From NCBI GenBank assembly GCA_963922565.1, contig CAWUIQ010000003.1:1-64000 (forward strand): a stretch of DNA of 64,000 bases, written 5' to 3'. Below the pieces are notes generated by a model. It saw only the letters and a program-made list of their open reading frames with translations, was not told where the DNA came from and did not search any database. Origin of the DNA: JBCBKL01 sp963922565 (GTDB lineage: Bacteria; Pseudomonadota; Alphaproteobacteria; Rhodobacterales; Rhodobacteraceae). Within the stretch, counting starts at the first letter, position 1. Each line of letters opens with the position of its first letter. Positions 18,327 through 26,636 of this stretch are shown here, one piece after another. A program made the translations under genes and the position numbers.

Positions 18327-19148
18327 ATGGATCACCGGAATACACTGATAGACACCAACCTGCTCGCGATCCGCCGGGACAGGGCAAAGCCCGAAGCCCT
18401 GTTTCTGCAGGAGCTGGCGGCTGACGAGGTACAGGATCGGCTGAACACGGTTAACAGATCCTTTAAGCGACCCGCCATCGTGACACCTTTTGCATCCGTT
18501 TGGCAGGGTCGCCTTGGCCCGGACGCAACCATAGTGGCCGATGCCGATACGCTCGACCTGAAGGCAGGGGCTCACGATCTTGTGGTCCACAGTCTGGGGC
18601 TGCACTGGTCGAACGATACCGTTGGACAGCTCATCCAGTGCCGTCGCGCGCTTAATCCGGACGGATTGCTCTTGGCCCTGACGCTTGGCGGTCAGACCTT
18701 GCACGAGCTGCGTACGGCCCTCGCCGAGGCAGAGATTGCCGAAGCGGGCGGCCTTTCACCTCGTGTCGCCCCGATGGGCGAGATCAGGGACCTGGGAGCA
18801 CTGCTGCAACGGGCTGGCCTTGCCTTGCCCGTGGCCGACTCAGCCCCGATCGAAGTGCTGTATGACGACATGTGGCATCTGATGCGTGACCTGCGGGCCA
18901 TGGGTGAGACGAATATGTTGACGGGGCGTTTGCGTAAATTCTCCCGTCGGCGGCTCTTTAAACGCGCTGCCGAGATCTATCGAAATGCCTTTGGCAACGA
19001 GAATGGCAAAGTTCGCGCAACTTTCGAGATCGTCGTGCTGACGGGATGGTCGCCGGACGCCGGCCAGCAACAACCATTGCGCCCCGGATCGGCCCAGGCG
19101 CGCCTTGCCGAAGCATTGGACAGCACCGAAATTCCGTTGTCAGATTGA
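18327..19148 (+). CDS. SAM-dependent methyltransferase of the BioC/NDUFAF5 type
   Basis: The 273-residue protein matches the alphaproteobacterial homologues of mitochondrial NDUFAF5, a complex I assembly factor. The opening RDRAKPEALFLQELAADEVQDRL, HDLVVHSLGLHWSND, LNPDGLLLALTLGG and MWHLMRDLRAMGETNML are the matching stretches. The glycine-rich SAM loop is degenerate, as usual in this group, which hydroxylates rather than methylates in mitochondria. There is no evident ribosome site before the ATG, and only 11 bases separate it from comF, so leaderless translation is possible. Confidence 0.8.
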   Translation: MDHRNTLIDTNLLAIRRDRAKPEALFLQELAADEVQDRLNTVNRSFKRPAIVTPFASVWQGRLGPDATIVADADTLDLKAGAHDLVVHSLGLHWSNDTVGQLIQCRRALNPDGLLLALTLGGQTLHELRTALAEAEIAEAGGLSPRVAPMGEIRDLGALLQRAGLALPVADSAPIEVLYDDMWHLMRDLRAMGETNMLTGRLRKFSRRRLFKRAAEIYRNAFGNENGKVRATFEIVVLTGWSPDAGQQQPLRPGSAQARLAEALDSTEIPLSD

Positions 19149-19204
19149 CGCCAACCGAAAACCGGTTATCTGACCAACATCGGGTAAGAAGGGACGCGCT
19201 TTTG

Positions 19205-20266
19205 ATGCTGGACTCACGAAAGACCGCTGCAAGGCCAATTCATGCGGCGGATGATCATCCGGCAATTCCTGCGGAACGGGTCGGCATCCTGCTGGCCAAT
19301 CTGGGCACACCAGACAACTATGATTACTGGTCGATGCGGCGCTATCTCAACGAATTTCTTTCGGATCGGCGCGTAATCGACTATTCGCCGTGGATCTGGC
19401 AGCCTCTGCTACAGCTAATCATCCTGACAAAACGGCCGTTTTCATCCGGAGCGGCCTATAAGTCGATCTGGAACGAAGAGCAGGGCGAAAGCCCATTGAT
19501 GACGATCACCAAGGCGCAGACCGAAAAAATCAAGGACGCCATGCACGATCGCTATGGTGACCAGGTGATGGTCGATTTCTGCATGCGCTACGGCAATCCA
19601 TCGACCAAATCCAAGGTTCGCGAGATGACCAAGGCCGGTTGTCAGAAGATCCTGTTTTTCCCGCTCTACCCGCACTACGCCGGAGCGACTTCGGCCACCG
19701 CGAATGACCAGTTCTTTCGGGCGCTGATGGAAGAAAAGTGGCAGCCGGTGACACGTGTCGTCGAACCGTACTTTGCCCATCCCAAGTACATCGAGGCCCT
19801 CGCGCAATCCATCGAGCGGTCTTATGCGATGATGGAGGACAAACCGGATATCCTCGTTTGCTCGTACCACGGTGTCCCGAAACGATACCTGCTGGAAGGC
19901 GATCCCTATCATTGCCAATGTCAAAAGACGACGCGCCTGCTGAAAGAGCGGCTGGGATGGGATGACGACGCGATCTGCACGACGTTCCAGTCGCGCTTCG
20001 GACCAGAGGAGTGGCTGAAGCCCTACACTGTGGAAGAAGTCGCGCGTTTGGCCGAGACGGGCAAAAAGAAGATCGCGGTTTGCGCGCCCGCGTTTTCGGC
20101 CGACTGCATCGAAACGCTCGAAGAGATCAACGAAGAAATCCGCGAAAGCTTTGAAGAGGCGGGCGGCGAGAGCTTTACCTACATTCCCTGTCTCAACGAC
20201 GATCAGGCCCATATCGAGGCGCTAAGCACGGTTATCGAAGACAACCTGAAGGGCTGGTTGGACTAG
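19205..20266 (+). CDS. hemH: Ferrochelatase
   Basis: Ferrochelatase inserts iron into protoporphyrin IX, the last step of protoheme synthesis. From the ATG at 19205 the protein has 353 residues, with GILLANLGTPDNYDYWSMRRYLNEFL at the start, FFPLYPHYAGATSAT, the catalytic histidine region CSYHGVPKRYLLEGDPYHCQC, and VCAPAFSADCIETLEEI. An in-frame reading upstream overlaps the methyltransferase gene and lacks homology. It ends at a strong bidirectional terminator. Confidence 0.97.
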   Translation: MLDSRKTAARPIHAADDHPAIPAERVGILLANLGTPDNYDYWSMRRYLNEFLSDRRVIDYSPWIWQPLLQLIILTKRPFSSGAAYKSIWNEEQGESPLMTITKAQTEKIKDAMHDRYGDQVMVDFCMRYGNPSTKSKVREMTKAGCQKILFFPLYPHYAGATSATANDQFFRALMEEKWQPVTRVVEPYFAHPKYIEALAQSIERSYAMMEDKPDILVCSYHGVPKRYLLEGDPYHCQCQKTTRLLKERLGWDDDAICTTFQSRFGPEEWLKPYTVEEVARLAETGKKKIAVCAPAFSADCIETLEEINEEIRESFEEAGGESFTYIPCLNDDQAHIEALSTVIEDNLKGWLD

Positions 20267-20273
20267 GGCACAA

Positions 20274-20304
20274 AAAAAGGCGGCACAAACTGCGCCGCCT
20301 TCTT
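20274..20304. terminator. Bidirectional terminator between hemH and the small exported protein
   Basis: An eight-base stem AAGGCGGC with GCCGCCTT (20277-20284 and 20294-20301) is followed on the minus strand by seven T residues and on the plus strand by TCTTT. It is strong for the minus-strand gene and moderate for hemH. Confidence 0.85.
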
Positions 20305-20321
20305 TGAAATATGTAGCTGAA

Positions 20322-20504
20322 TTAGTCCGAAGCGATGGCAGCAGCCACGATTGCCAGGATGATCAGCGGCAGGATGATGCCTTGCGAAGAGCTTGTTGTG
20401 TCTTCAACGATCACAGGCGCTTCGACAATCGGATCTTCCAGGCCACCAGCGAAGCCAGCAGTTGCAGCAGCGGTCAGGGCGGCAGCAAGAACGAGTTTCT
20501 TCAT
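20322..20504 (-). CDS. Small exported or membrane protein, 60 residues
   Basis: The ATG at 20504 follows a perfect GGAGG site. The product starts with a signal peptide (MKKLVLAAALTAAATAGFAGG), then an acidic linker (LEDPIVEAPVIVEDTT) and a C-terminal hydrophobic helix (GIILPLIILAIVAAAIASD). It therefore looks like a small protein with one membrane helix whose middle faces the periplasm. Function is unknown. It sits between hemH and an L,D-transpeptidase gene and has its own terminator, so it is probably an independent unit. Confidence 0.8.
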   Translation of the reverse strand: MKKLVLAAALTAAATAGFAGGLEDPIVEAPVIVEDTTSSSQGIILPLIILAIVAAAIASD

Positions 20505-20640
20505 ATTAACCTCCAGTTCGGCGCACGCACATCGTAGCGCGCGCGCACCCAAGACTTACCTCGTGACTCTGGTTAAGCAACTATCATACGGAATTGCAAA
20601 CCAAGTTCAGGGGCTTACCGGCGGATGAGACCCGATGTCG

Positions 20641-21255
20641 TCAAATAAGCAACACTTGCGTGCCCACCTTTGTCATCGCAAAAAGTTCCGAGATATGCTC
20701 GTTGTAAAGACCGATACAGCCGTTGGATGACTGCCGCCCGATCTTGCGCGTATCATGGGTGCCGTGGATGCGGTAATAGGTCCAGCTGAGATACAGTGCG
20801 TGTGTGCCCAGCGGATTGTCAGGACCGGGTCCGATGTATTCCGGCCACTCCGGATTCCGCTTGAGCATCGAAGGCGTCGGGCGCCAGCTTGGCCCTTCTA
20901 CCTTCTGAGTAACCTTTGTCCGGCCGCGGCGCGTTAACTCTTCGGTCAAGGGGACGCTAGAAGGATAAAGCTTATAAACGCTTTGATCTTCGGTCCAGAA
21001 GTGCACGGCACGGCTGTCGATATCGACCAGAATGGCGCCGTTGCGCAGATCACCAAAATAGGGCCGCCAATCAAGCGTGCGGAAGCTCGAGATGTTCCGC
21101 CGGACGCTTTCGGTTATCTCTTGTTCGCCCTGTGTGGTCGCCGCGCTGTTCACGCTGGACGTATTGGCTGTGGCGATCGCGGGGGCCGCGAGCGTTGCTG
21201 CGCCGCCCAAAAGAAACGCGCGCCGGTTTGTCCGGGTCTTGATCAGATTTGACAT
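20641..21255 (-). CDS. L,D-transpeptidase (YkuD domain), Tat-exported
   Basis: The 204-residue protein has a twin-arginine signal (TNRRAFLLGGAATLAAPAIA) and a C-terminal YkuD domain with the active-site block HGTHDT...GRQSSNGCIGLYN, catalytic Cys about 180. Such enzymes make 3-3 cross-links in peptidoglycan or attach proteins to it. The GPDNPLGTHALYLSW stretch is typical of the ErfK/YbiS group. It lies 136 bases upstream of the small exported protein on the same strand, with a CAP-domain lipoprotein and a second transpeptidase next door. Confidence 0.95.
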   Translation of the reverse strand: MSNLIKTRTNRRAFLLGGAATLAAPAIATANTSSVNSAATTQGEQEITESVRRNISSFRTLDWRPYFGDLRNGAILVDIDSRAVHFWTEDQSVYKLYPSSVPLTEELTRRGRTKVTQKVEGPSWRPTPSMLKRNPEWPEYIGPGPDNPLGTHALYLSWTYYRIHGTHDTRKIGRQSSNGCIGLYNEHISELFAMTKVGTQVLLI

Positions 21256-21418
21256 GACTGCCTCGCTCGGTGTTGTCCCTTAGCGACGCAATAGATATGG
21301 CGAATTGGTCGCGCTCGCAAATCAAACGATCGTCAGGGCGGAGATACGCAGACCCCGTGTTTGAATTGCAAGGTCATGTCAGCTAAGCGTTTGCCACTGA
21401 TACATACCGGAGTTCCGT

Positions 21419-21997
21419 ATGCCACGCTTCGTTGGTGCCGTCCTGTCGCTGATTCTGTTCGTCGCCGCCTGCACGCCAGCCGACCCCGTAATCGTGACCA
21501 CCGACAGTGGCCAAACCCAGACGGTCTATCGGATCAAGCGTGGAGACACGGGCGATATCCAGTTCCGTATGCTCGATTCGGTCAATGCGCTTCGGCGGGC
21601 TGCCGGTCAGCCGTCGGTTGAACTTGATGCCCGGCTGAATGCCGCCGCGGCGACCCATGCCAGAGATATGTCGGTTCAGAACCGTCCATGGCATTTCGGT
21701 TCCGACGGATCGTCGCCAATCGATCGTGTGCGGCGCGTGGGCTATACCGGCGCATTGGTTGGCGAGAACATCTCGGAAACCTACGAGACCGAAATCGAAA
21801 CGCTCGCTGCATGGATGGATCAGCCGGATACGCGCAGAACGATCCTGTCCGGCGATGCGCGCGAGATGGGCTTTGCGTGGTATCAGGAGACCAGTGGCAA
21901 GATTTGGTGGACGCTGATCATGGGAAATCCGTCAACGCAGCCTTTACTGCCAGCGCCAAGCCCATCGGCACAGAACGTTCAGCCCGGTCGGGTCTGA
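21419..21997 (+). CDS. CAP-domain lipoprotein
   Basis: The 192-residue product has a lipoprotein signal peptide ending in a VAAC lipobox (Cys about residue 18), so it is anchored in a membrane. The CAP/SCP domain follows, with MLDSVNALRRAAGQ, AATHARDMSVQNRPWHFG, VGENISETYETE and a C-terminal GFAWYQETSGKIWWTLIMG. Bacterial CAP proteins are cell-envelope proteins of largely unknown role. Its stop abuts the stop of a convergent L,D-transpeptidase gene with no gap. Confidence 0.9.
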   Translation: MPRFVGAVLSLILFVAACTPADPVIVTTDSGQTQTVYRIKRGDTGDIQFRMLDSVNALRRAAGQPSVELDARLNAAAATHARDMSVQNRPWHFGSDGSSPIDRVRRVGYTGALVGENISETYETEIETLAAWMDQPDTRRTILSGDAREMGFAWYQETSGKIWWTLIMGNPSTQPLLPAPSPSAQNVQPGRV

Positions 21998-22498
21998 TCA
22001 AGGGTTGATCTGAATCCGGGTCCCATTGCGAACCATCGCATAGATCTCTTCCATTTCACGATTGGTGACCGCGATGCAGCCCCATGTCCAATCGCCACGG
22101 CTCCATCGGAATGGATTGGATTCGCCGTGGATGAAAATGTCTCCACCCGGTTCTTTGCCCTTCGCACGAGCCTCTGCGATATCCTTGGCATTTGGATATG
22201 AGATGCCCAGAGAAAGGTGGAACTGGCTGTTGGGATTGCGACGATCGATGAAATAGTTGCCTTCGGGTGTCTTCCCGTCGCCCTCGATCGACTTGCTCCC
22301 GTTGGGCGCGAAACCCAGATCGATATCGTAAGACTTCAGCACGCTGTCATCGTTCAGCAGATACATACGGCGCGCGCCTTTATTGACGACGATATAGGTC
22401 ACGTCAGGACCATCGTAACTGCGAAATTTGCTGGATTGCGCACAGCCGCCAACCAACGCTGTGGCGGGAATGCCCCAAAGAAATTTACGTCTGATCAT
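21998..22498 (-). CDS. L,D-transpeptidase (YkuD domain), probable lipoprotein
   Basis: The 166-residue protein starts MIRRKFLWGIPATALVGGC, a signal peptide with a GGC lipobox, so it is likely lipid-anchored. The YkuD active site is complete: HGESNPFRWSRGDWTWGCIAVTN, catalytic Cys about 141. It seems to be a compact enzyme for peptidoglycan remodelling. I prefer the ATG at 22498 over one 15 codons upstream because it begins the signal peptide. It is convergent with the CAP lipoprotein. Confidence 0.93.
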   Translation of the reverse strand: MIRRKFLWGIPATALVGGCAQSSKFRSYDGPDVTYIVVNKGARRMYLLNDDSVLKSYDIDLGFAPNGSKSIEGDGKTPEGNYFIDRRNPNSQFHLSLGISYPNAKDIAEARAKGKEPGGDIFIHGESNPFRWSRGDWTWGCIAVTNREMEEIYAMVRNGTRIQINP

Positions 22499-22573
22499 TG
22501 CCAGAATGCCTGCCGAACTGCCTCTTTTTTCGAGGCGTAGCACGATACTGGATTCACTGCAGCAAAGAATTGC

Positions 22574-22996
22574 CTATACGATATGCCGCGCCCGCGCTCC
22601 GCGTTCGATGGCTGCGGCGTGCAGCCTTTCGATATCCAGCTCATACCGAATCTCTTCCAAGATACGCAGTTCGGGCTCCCTCAACGTGCCGTCTGCAGCA
22701 GCCACATCGCATGCCAGGGCATAGGCTGTCTCGCGCAGGCGTTCGGGCAGTGCGTCGCGCACAAGCCCGAATAGGGCATCAAGCCCATCCTCCTGCTCGA
22801 AAAGATCAAAAACCATCTGGGACATCATGTTCAGCCGATCGATGTCGTAACCGGCAAACACCGGCAGGTTGTTCACCGCCGAGTTGATCTTGACCAGCTC
22901 AGCCGTCCTAATGTTTTCGTCCGAAGCCGAAACGGCAATCATGAGCGCGACCAGAGCGTCCTGCGCCGTTAAAGAAAGTGAATTGTCTTCTGCCAC
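22574..22996 (-). CDS. TerB-like (tellurite-resistance TerB family) protein
   Basis: The 140-residue all-helical protein matches TerB-like domains: SLTAQDALVALMIAVSASDENIRTAEL, NNLPVFAGYD, YALACDVAAADGTLREPELRILEEI. The paired acidic patches (ASDE, AADG) are the metal-binding-like sites of the family. The start is a GTG with an AAGGAAG site; an ATG 16 codons upstream is possible but less likely. Single TerB-like proteins are common in Rhodobacterales and their role is unknown; tellurite resistance should not be assumed. Confidence 0.82.
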   Translation of the reverse strand: MAEDNSLSLTAQDALVALMIAVSASDENIRTAELVKINSAVNNLPVFAGYDIDRLNMMSQMVFDLFEQEDGLDALFGLVRDALPERLRETAYALACDVAAADGTLREPELRILEEIRYELDIERLHAAAIERGARARHIV

Positions 22997-23111
22997 TGAC
23001 CGCTTCCTTGTTCGCTTCAGTCTTGCCCAAATTATTGACGCCATTGCGCCGGGACAATAGGTACCGGCGCAATTGGGTGTAAGGCACCTTTCTCCATCTA
23101 GGGCAACAATT

Positions 23112-24689
23112 ATGACAGACGTTCTGGACGCAGCGCTCAGCAGCAAGGCTTGGCCGTTCGAAGAGGCACGGCGCATCCTGAAACGCTATGAAAAAGCGCC
23201 GCCCGAAAAGGGATACGTTCTGTTTGAAACGGGTTATGGCCCGTCCGGCCTGCCGCACATCGGAACCTTTGGCGAGGTCGCGCGCACCACGATGGTCCGC
23301 CGTGCCTTTGAAGAAATCAGCGACATTCCGACCAAGCTGATCTGCTTTTCCGATGACATGGATGGCCTCAGAAAGGTCCCCGACAACGTGCCGCAACCTG
23401 AAATGTTGGCGGAACACCTTCAGAAACCTCTGACCAGCGTGCCTGACCCATTCGGCGAATTCGAAAGCTTCGGCCATCACAACAACGCGATGCTGCGCCG
23501 ATTCCTCGATACGTTCGGGTTTGACTACGAGTTCTACTCGGCACGCGAATTCTATATGTCCGGCCGGTTTGACGAGACCCTCAAGCGGGCCTGCGACCGG
23601 TACGACGAACTGATGAAGGTGATGCTGAAATCGCTGCGGGAAGAACGGCAACAGACCTATTCCATCTTCCTTCCCATCCATCCGGAAACCGGCCGGGTTC
23701 TGTACGTGCCGATCAAGAATGTGAACACGACAGATTATACGCTCACCTTTGACGATGATGACGGGCGGGAATGGACCGTTCCGGTCACGGGCGGAAACGT
23801 CAAATTCCAGTGGAAGCCCGACTTCGGCGCCCGCTGGGCCGCCCTCGGCGTCGATTTTGAGCCCTACGGCAAGGAACACGCGCCAAATACGCCGATCTAT
23901 TCCCAGATCTGCCGGATCCTTGGTGGCACACCGCCCGAGGTATTCACCTACGAGCTTTTCCTCGACGACAAGGGCGAGAAAATCTCGAAGTCCAAGGGTA
24001 ACGGCATCTCGATCGACGAATGGCTGACCTATGCCTCGACCGAGAGCCTGTCGTACTTCATGTTCCAGAAGCCGAAGACGGCGAAGCGCTTGTTCTTTGA
24101 CGTGATCCCGAAGGCGGTTGACGAATACCATCAGCAACTGCGCGCCTTCGCAGGTCAGAATCAGGCCGCACGCTTCAACAATCCGGTCTGGCATATCCAC
24201 GGCGGCGACGTACCCAAATCGGACATGGTCGTCCCGTTCGCGATGCTTCTGAACCTGGCCAGCGTGAGCGGCGCCGAGAACAAAGAGACGCTTTGGGGCT
24301 TTATGCAGCGCTATGCACCCGAAGCCGGCCCGGAAACGCACCCCGGACTCGATCAGGCGGCGGGCTTTGCAGTGCGCTACTACAACGACTTCGTCAAACC
24401 GTCGCGCACGTTTCGTTTGCCGACTGACCCGGAACGTGAGGCGCTTAAAGCACTGCGCGACGCGCTCAAAACCTACGACGGTCCTATCGAAGACGAAGCG
24501 TTGCAATCGGTTGTCTACGCTATCGGGCGCGACCGGTTTGATCCGCTTCGGGGATGGTTTACCGCGCTATACGAAGTTCTTCTGGGGGCCAGCCAGGGGC
24601 CGCGTTTTGGCGGATTCATCGCGCTTTATGGTGTCGAAGAAACCATCGCGCTGATCGACAAGGCGCTTGCCGGAGAGCTTGTGGCGTAA
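23112..24689 (+). CDS. lysS: Lysyl-tRNA synthetase, class I
   Basis: This 525-residue enzyme is the class I (archaeal-type) lysyl-tRNA synthetase, unrelated to the usual bacterial class II form. The HIGH signature appears as PHIG (about 48-51) within GYGPSGLPHIGTFGE, and the KMSKS loop as KISKSKGNG (about residue 290). CFSDDMDGLRKVPDNVP is a family block. The class I form is known in Rhodobacterales, Rickettsiales and spirochaetes. The ATG at 23112 starts the homology. It is divergent from the TerB-like gene and ends at a hairpin shared with hup. Confidence 0.97.
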   Translation: MTDVLDAALSSKAWPFEEARRILKRYEKAPPEKGYVLFETGYGPSGLPHIGTFGEVARTTMVRRAFEEISDIPTKLICFSDDMDGLRKVPDNVPQPEMLAEHLQKPLTSVPDPFGEFESFGHHNNAMLRRFLDTFGFDYEFYSAREFYMSGRFDETLKRACDRYDELMKVMLKSLREERQQTYSIFLPIHPETGRVLYVPIKNVNTTDYTLTFDDDDGREWTVPVTGGNVKFQWKPDFGARWAALGVDFEPYGKEHAPNTPIYSQICRILGGTPPEVFTYELFLDDKGEKISKSKGNGISIDEWLTYASTESLSYFMFQKPKTAKRLFFDVIPKAVDEYHQQLRAFAGQNQAARFNNPVWHIHGGDVPKSDMVVPFAMLLNLASVSGAENKETLWGFMQRYAPEAGPETHPGLDQAAGFAVRYYNDFVKPSRTFRLPTDPEREALKALRDALKTYDGPIEDEALQSVVYAIGRDRFDPLRGWFTALYEVLLGASQGPRFGGFIALYGVEETIALIDKALAGELVA

Positions 24690-24695
24690 TCACAT

Positions 24696-24727
24696 TAAAA
24701 AAGGGCCGCGGAACGCGACCCTTTGAT
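24696..24727. terminator. Terminator between lysS and hup (convergent genes)
   Basis: A stem of AAAGGG with CCCTTT plus an inner CGCG/CGCG pairing, with one mismatch between them, is flanked by A and T runs. On the minus strand it ends in CCCTTTTTTAATG, a good hup terminator. On the plus strand the T-run is short, so it is weaker for lysS. Confidence 0.75.
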
Positions 24728-24743
24728 CAGTCTGGAGGTAAAG

Positions 24744-25031
24744 TCAGCCGTTCACGCTGTCTTTGAGGGCCTTTGCGATCGTCATTTTGACAACCTTGTC
24801 AGCCTCTTTTTTGAACTGTTCGCCGGTGGCCGGGTTGCGCACCATGCGCTCTGGCCGCTCGCGGCAATAGATCTTCCCAACACCGGGCAGGGTCACTGCA
24901 CCGCCGGCGGCGACTTCGCGCGTGATCACGCCCGTGATCGCATCCAGCGCGGCGCCTGCCGTCTTTTTGTCAGCATCCATCTCTTCGGCCAGCGCGGCGA
25001 CGAGTTGGGTCTTGGTCATGGGTTTTGCCAT
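24744..25031 (-). CDS. hup: HU-family DNA-binding protein
   Basis: A 95-residue nucleoid protein that bends DNA non-specifically. It has KTQLVAALAEEMDADKKTAGAALDAI at the start and the beta-arm region GVGKIYCRERPERMVRNPATGEQ, in which RNPATGE is the family hallmark. The start follows an AAGGAG site. It begins KPMTKTQLV, similar to other Rhodobacterales HU proteins. The promoter at 25079-25108 contains a palindrome. Confidence 0.96.
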   Translation of the reverse strand: MAKPMTKTQLVAALAEEMDADKKTAGAALDAITGVITREVAAGGAVTLPGVGKIYCRERPERMVRNPATGEQFKKEADKVVKMTIAKALKDSVNG

Positions 25032-25078
25032 TTGTATGGTCTCCTTCGTCCGCCCGAAGTGTTGGGCCTCATTTCGCA

Positions 25079-25108
25079 ATTGTAACGGAATGTTGTTGAT
25101 CAACACAA
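25079..25108 (-). promoter_or_regulatory. Probable hup promoter with embedded palindrome
   Basis: On the minus strand a -35 box TTGTGT (25103-25108), an 18-base spacer and a -10 box TACAAT (25079-25084) precede hup. The 12-base perfect palindrome TGTTGATCAACA (25094-25105) overlaps the -35 and spacer, a position suited to a repressor. Long A-tracts lie upstream on the same strand, as in an UP element. Confidence 0.5.
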
Positions 25109-25175
25109 CGGATAGTGGGGTTCCGGCAAGCAAAAACAGGCGTTTTTTCTGCTTTTTTTGTCGATTTACGCTGGG

Positions 25176-26636
25176 TCAGAGGAAGGCGGTCTCGTGGAAG
25201 GACCGCAATTTACGACTATGGATGCGTTCAAGCGGCATTTCACGCAGACGCTCCATAGCGCCAATTCCGATCTGAAGATGGCGCGCAACCTGCGTTTTAT
25301 AGAAGTCCGACGCCATGCCTGGCAGCTTCAATTCGCCGTGCAGCGGTTTGTCCGACACACATAGAAGCGTTCCATACGGCACTCGAAACCGATAGCCGTT
25401 TGCAGCAATCGTCGCGCTTTCCATGTCCAAGGCGATAGCGCGCGACTGCGACAGCCGCTGGACCGGGCCAGATTGATCGCGCAGTTCCCAGTTCCGGTTG
25501 TTGTGCGTTGCGACGGTGCCGGTCCGCATGATGCGCTTTAGCTCATACCCCTCAAGCTGCGTGACCTGCGCCACCGCTTGTTCAAGGGCGATCTGGATTT
25601 CGGCCAAAGCCGGGATCGGGACCCAAACCGGCAGATCATCGTCAAGCACGTGGTCTTCGCGCAGATAGGCATGCGCCAGAACAAAATCACCCAAGGCCTG
25701 CGTGTTCCGCAGCCCGGCGCAATGCCCCACCATCAGCCACGCATGTGGCCGCAAAACCGCGATGTGGTCGGTCGCTGTTTTCGCGTTCGACGGTCCGACA
25801 CCGATATTGACGAGAGTGATACCAGACCCGTCCGCGCGCTTAAGATGGTAGGTCGGCATTTGCGGCATCTTGTCGGCCGCATCCAAAGGCTGATCGCCCT
25901 TGGTGATGGTTGCGTTTCCGGTCGACACGAAAGCCGTCGCACCACTGTTCGGATCATCAAGCTGCGAACGCGCGTAGGCCTCGAACTCGGCAACGTAAAA
26001 CTGGTAGTTCGTGAAAAGCACGTAGTTCTGGAAGTGCTCCGAATCCGTCGCTGTGTAATGCGCCAGCCGCGCTAGCGAATAGTCGATACGCTGTGCGGTG
26101 AAGGGCGCCAGCGGCCCGCTGCCATCCTCGCTCTCAAACGTGCCGTTTACGATATCGTCGTTCGTGGTCGAGAGGTCCGGCACATCGAACACGTCGCGCA
26201 GCGTGAAATCCGCAGCACCTTCTTGCGGAACGGTCACGCTTTCATTGCTGGCCACGGCAAAGTGGATCGGCATGGGCGTTTCCGAATGGCCGATCTGAAC
26301 CGGTTGATCATGGTTCTGGATCAGCAGCTCGATCTGTTGCAGCAGGTAGTTCCGGAAAAGGTCGGGGCGCGTGATCGTCGCAGTGTACGTTCCCGGGGCC
26401 GAGACGTGGCCAAAGCTTAGTCGCGAGTCGACCTGCGCATAGGTCGAGGTCGTCAGCCGGATCTCTGGATAAAAGGCCCTGATACGTCCATCGGGCACCC
26501 CGCCCGCCATCGACTTCGAAAACTCGGCGCACAGAAAATCGGTCGCCTCGTCATAAAGAAGCTGCAGATATGCAACCGCTTCGGCGGCGTCCGTAAAGGT
26601 CCTACGCGGGTGGGTTTCTGGGGTCTGGATCTTCAT
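25176..26636 (-). CDS. amn: AMP nucleosidase
   Basis: AMP nucleosidase splits AMP into adenine and ribose 5-phosphate. The 486-residue length matches the family. An N-terminal Amn-specific domain (TFTDAAEAVAYLQLLYDEA, YPEIRLTTSTYAQVDSRLSFG) is followed by a phosphorylase-like domain (FTNYQFYVAEFEAYA, ITLVNIGVGPSNAKTATDHI, LMVGHCAGLR, AIALDMESATIAANGYRFRVPYGTLLCVSDKPLHGE). Its ATG overlaps the stop of the adenine deaminase gene (ATGA), so AMP can be taken to adenine and then hypoxanthine by products of one transcript. Confidence 0.97.
   Translation of the reverse strand: MKIQTPETHPRRTFTDAAEAVAYLQLLYDEATDFLCAEFSKSMAGGVPDGRIRAFYPEIRLTTSTYAQVDSRLSFGHVSAPGTYTATITRPDLFRNYLLQQIELLIQNHDQPVQIGHSETPMPIHFAVASNESVTVPQEGAADFTLRDVFDVPDLSTTNDDIVNGTFESEDGSGPLAPFTAQRIDYSLARLAHYTATDSEHFQNYVLFTNYQFYVAEFEAYARSQLDDPNSGATAFVSTGNATITKGDQPLDAADKMPQMPTYHLKRADGSGITLVNIGVGPSNAKTATDHIAVLRPHAWLMVGHCAGLRNTQALGDFVLAHAYLREDHVLDDDLPVWVPIPALAEIQIALEQAVAQVTQLEGYELKRIMRTGTVATHNNRNWELRDQSGPVQRLSQSRAIALDMESATIAANGYRFRVPYGTLLCVSDKPLHGELKLPGMASDFYKTQVARHLQIGIGAMERLREMPLERIHSRKLRSFHETAFL

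Noticed and set aside
22908..24506. Long open frame (532 codons) on the minus strand opposite lysS
   Set aside because: It is the antisense shadow of the class I lysyl-tRNA synthetase; it has no domain and no ribosome site.
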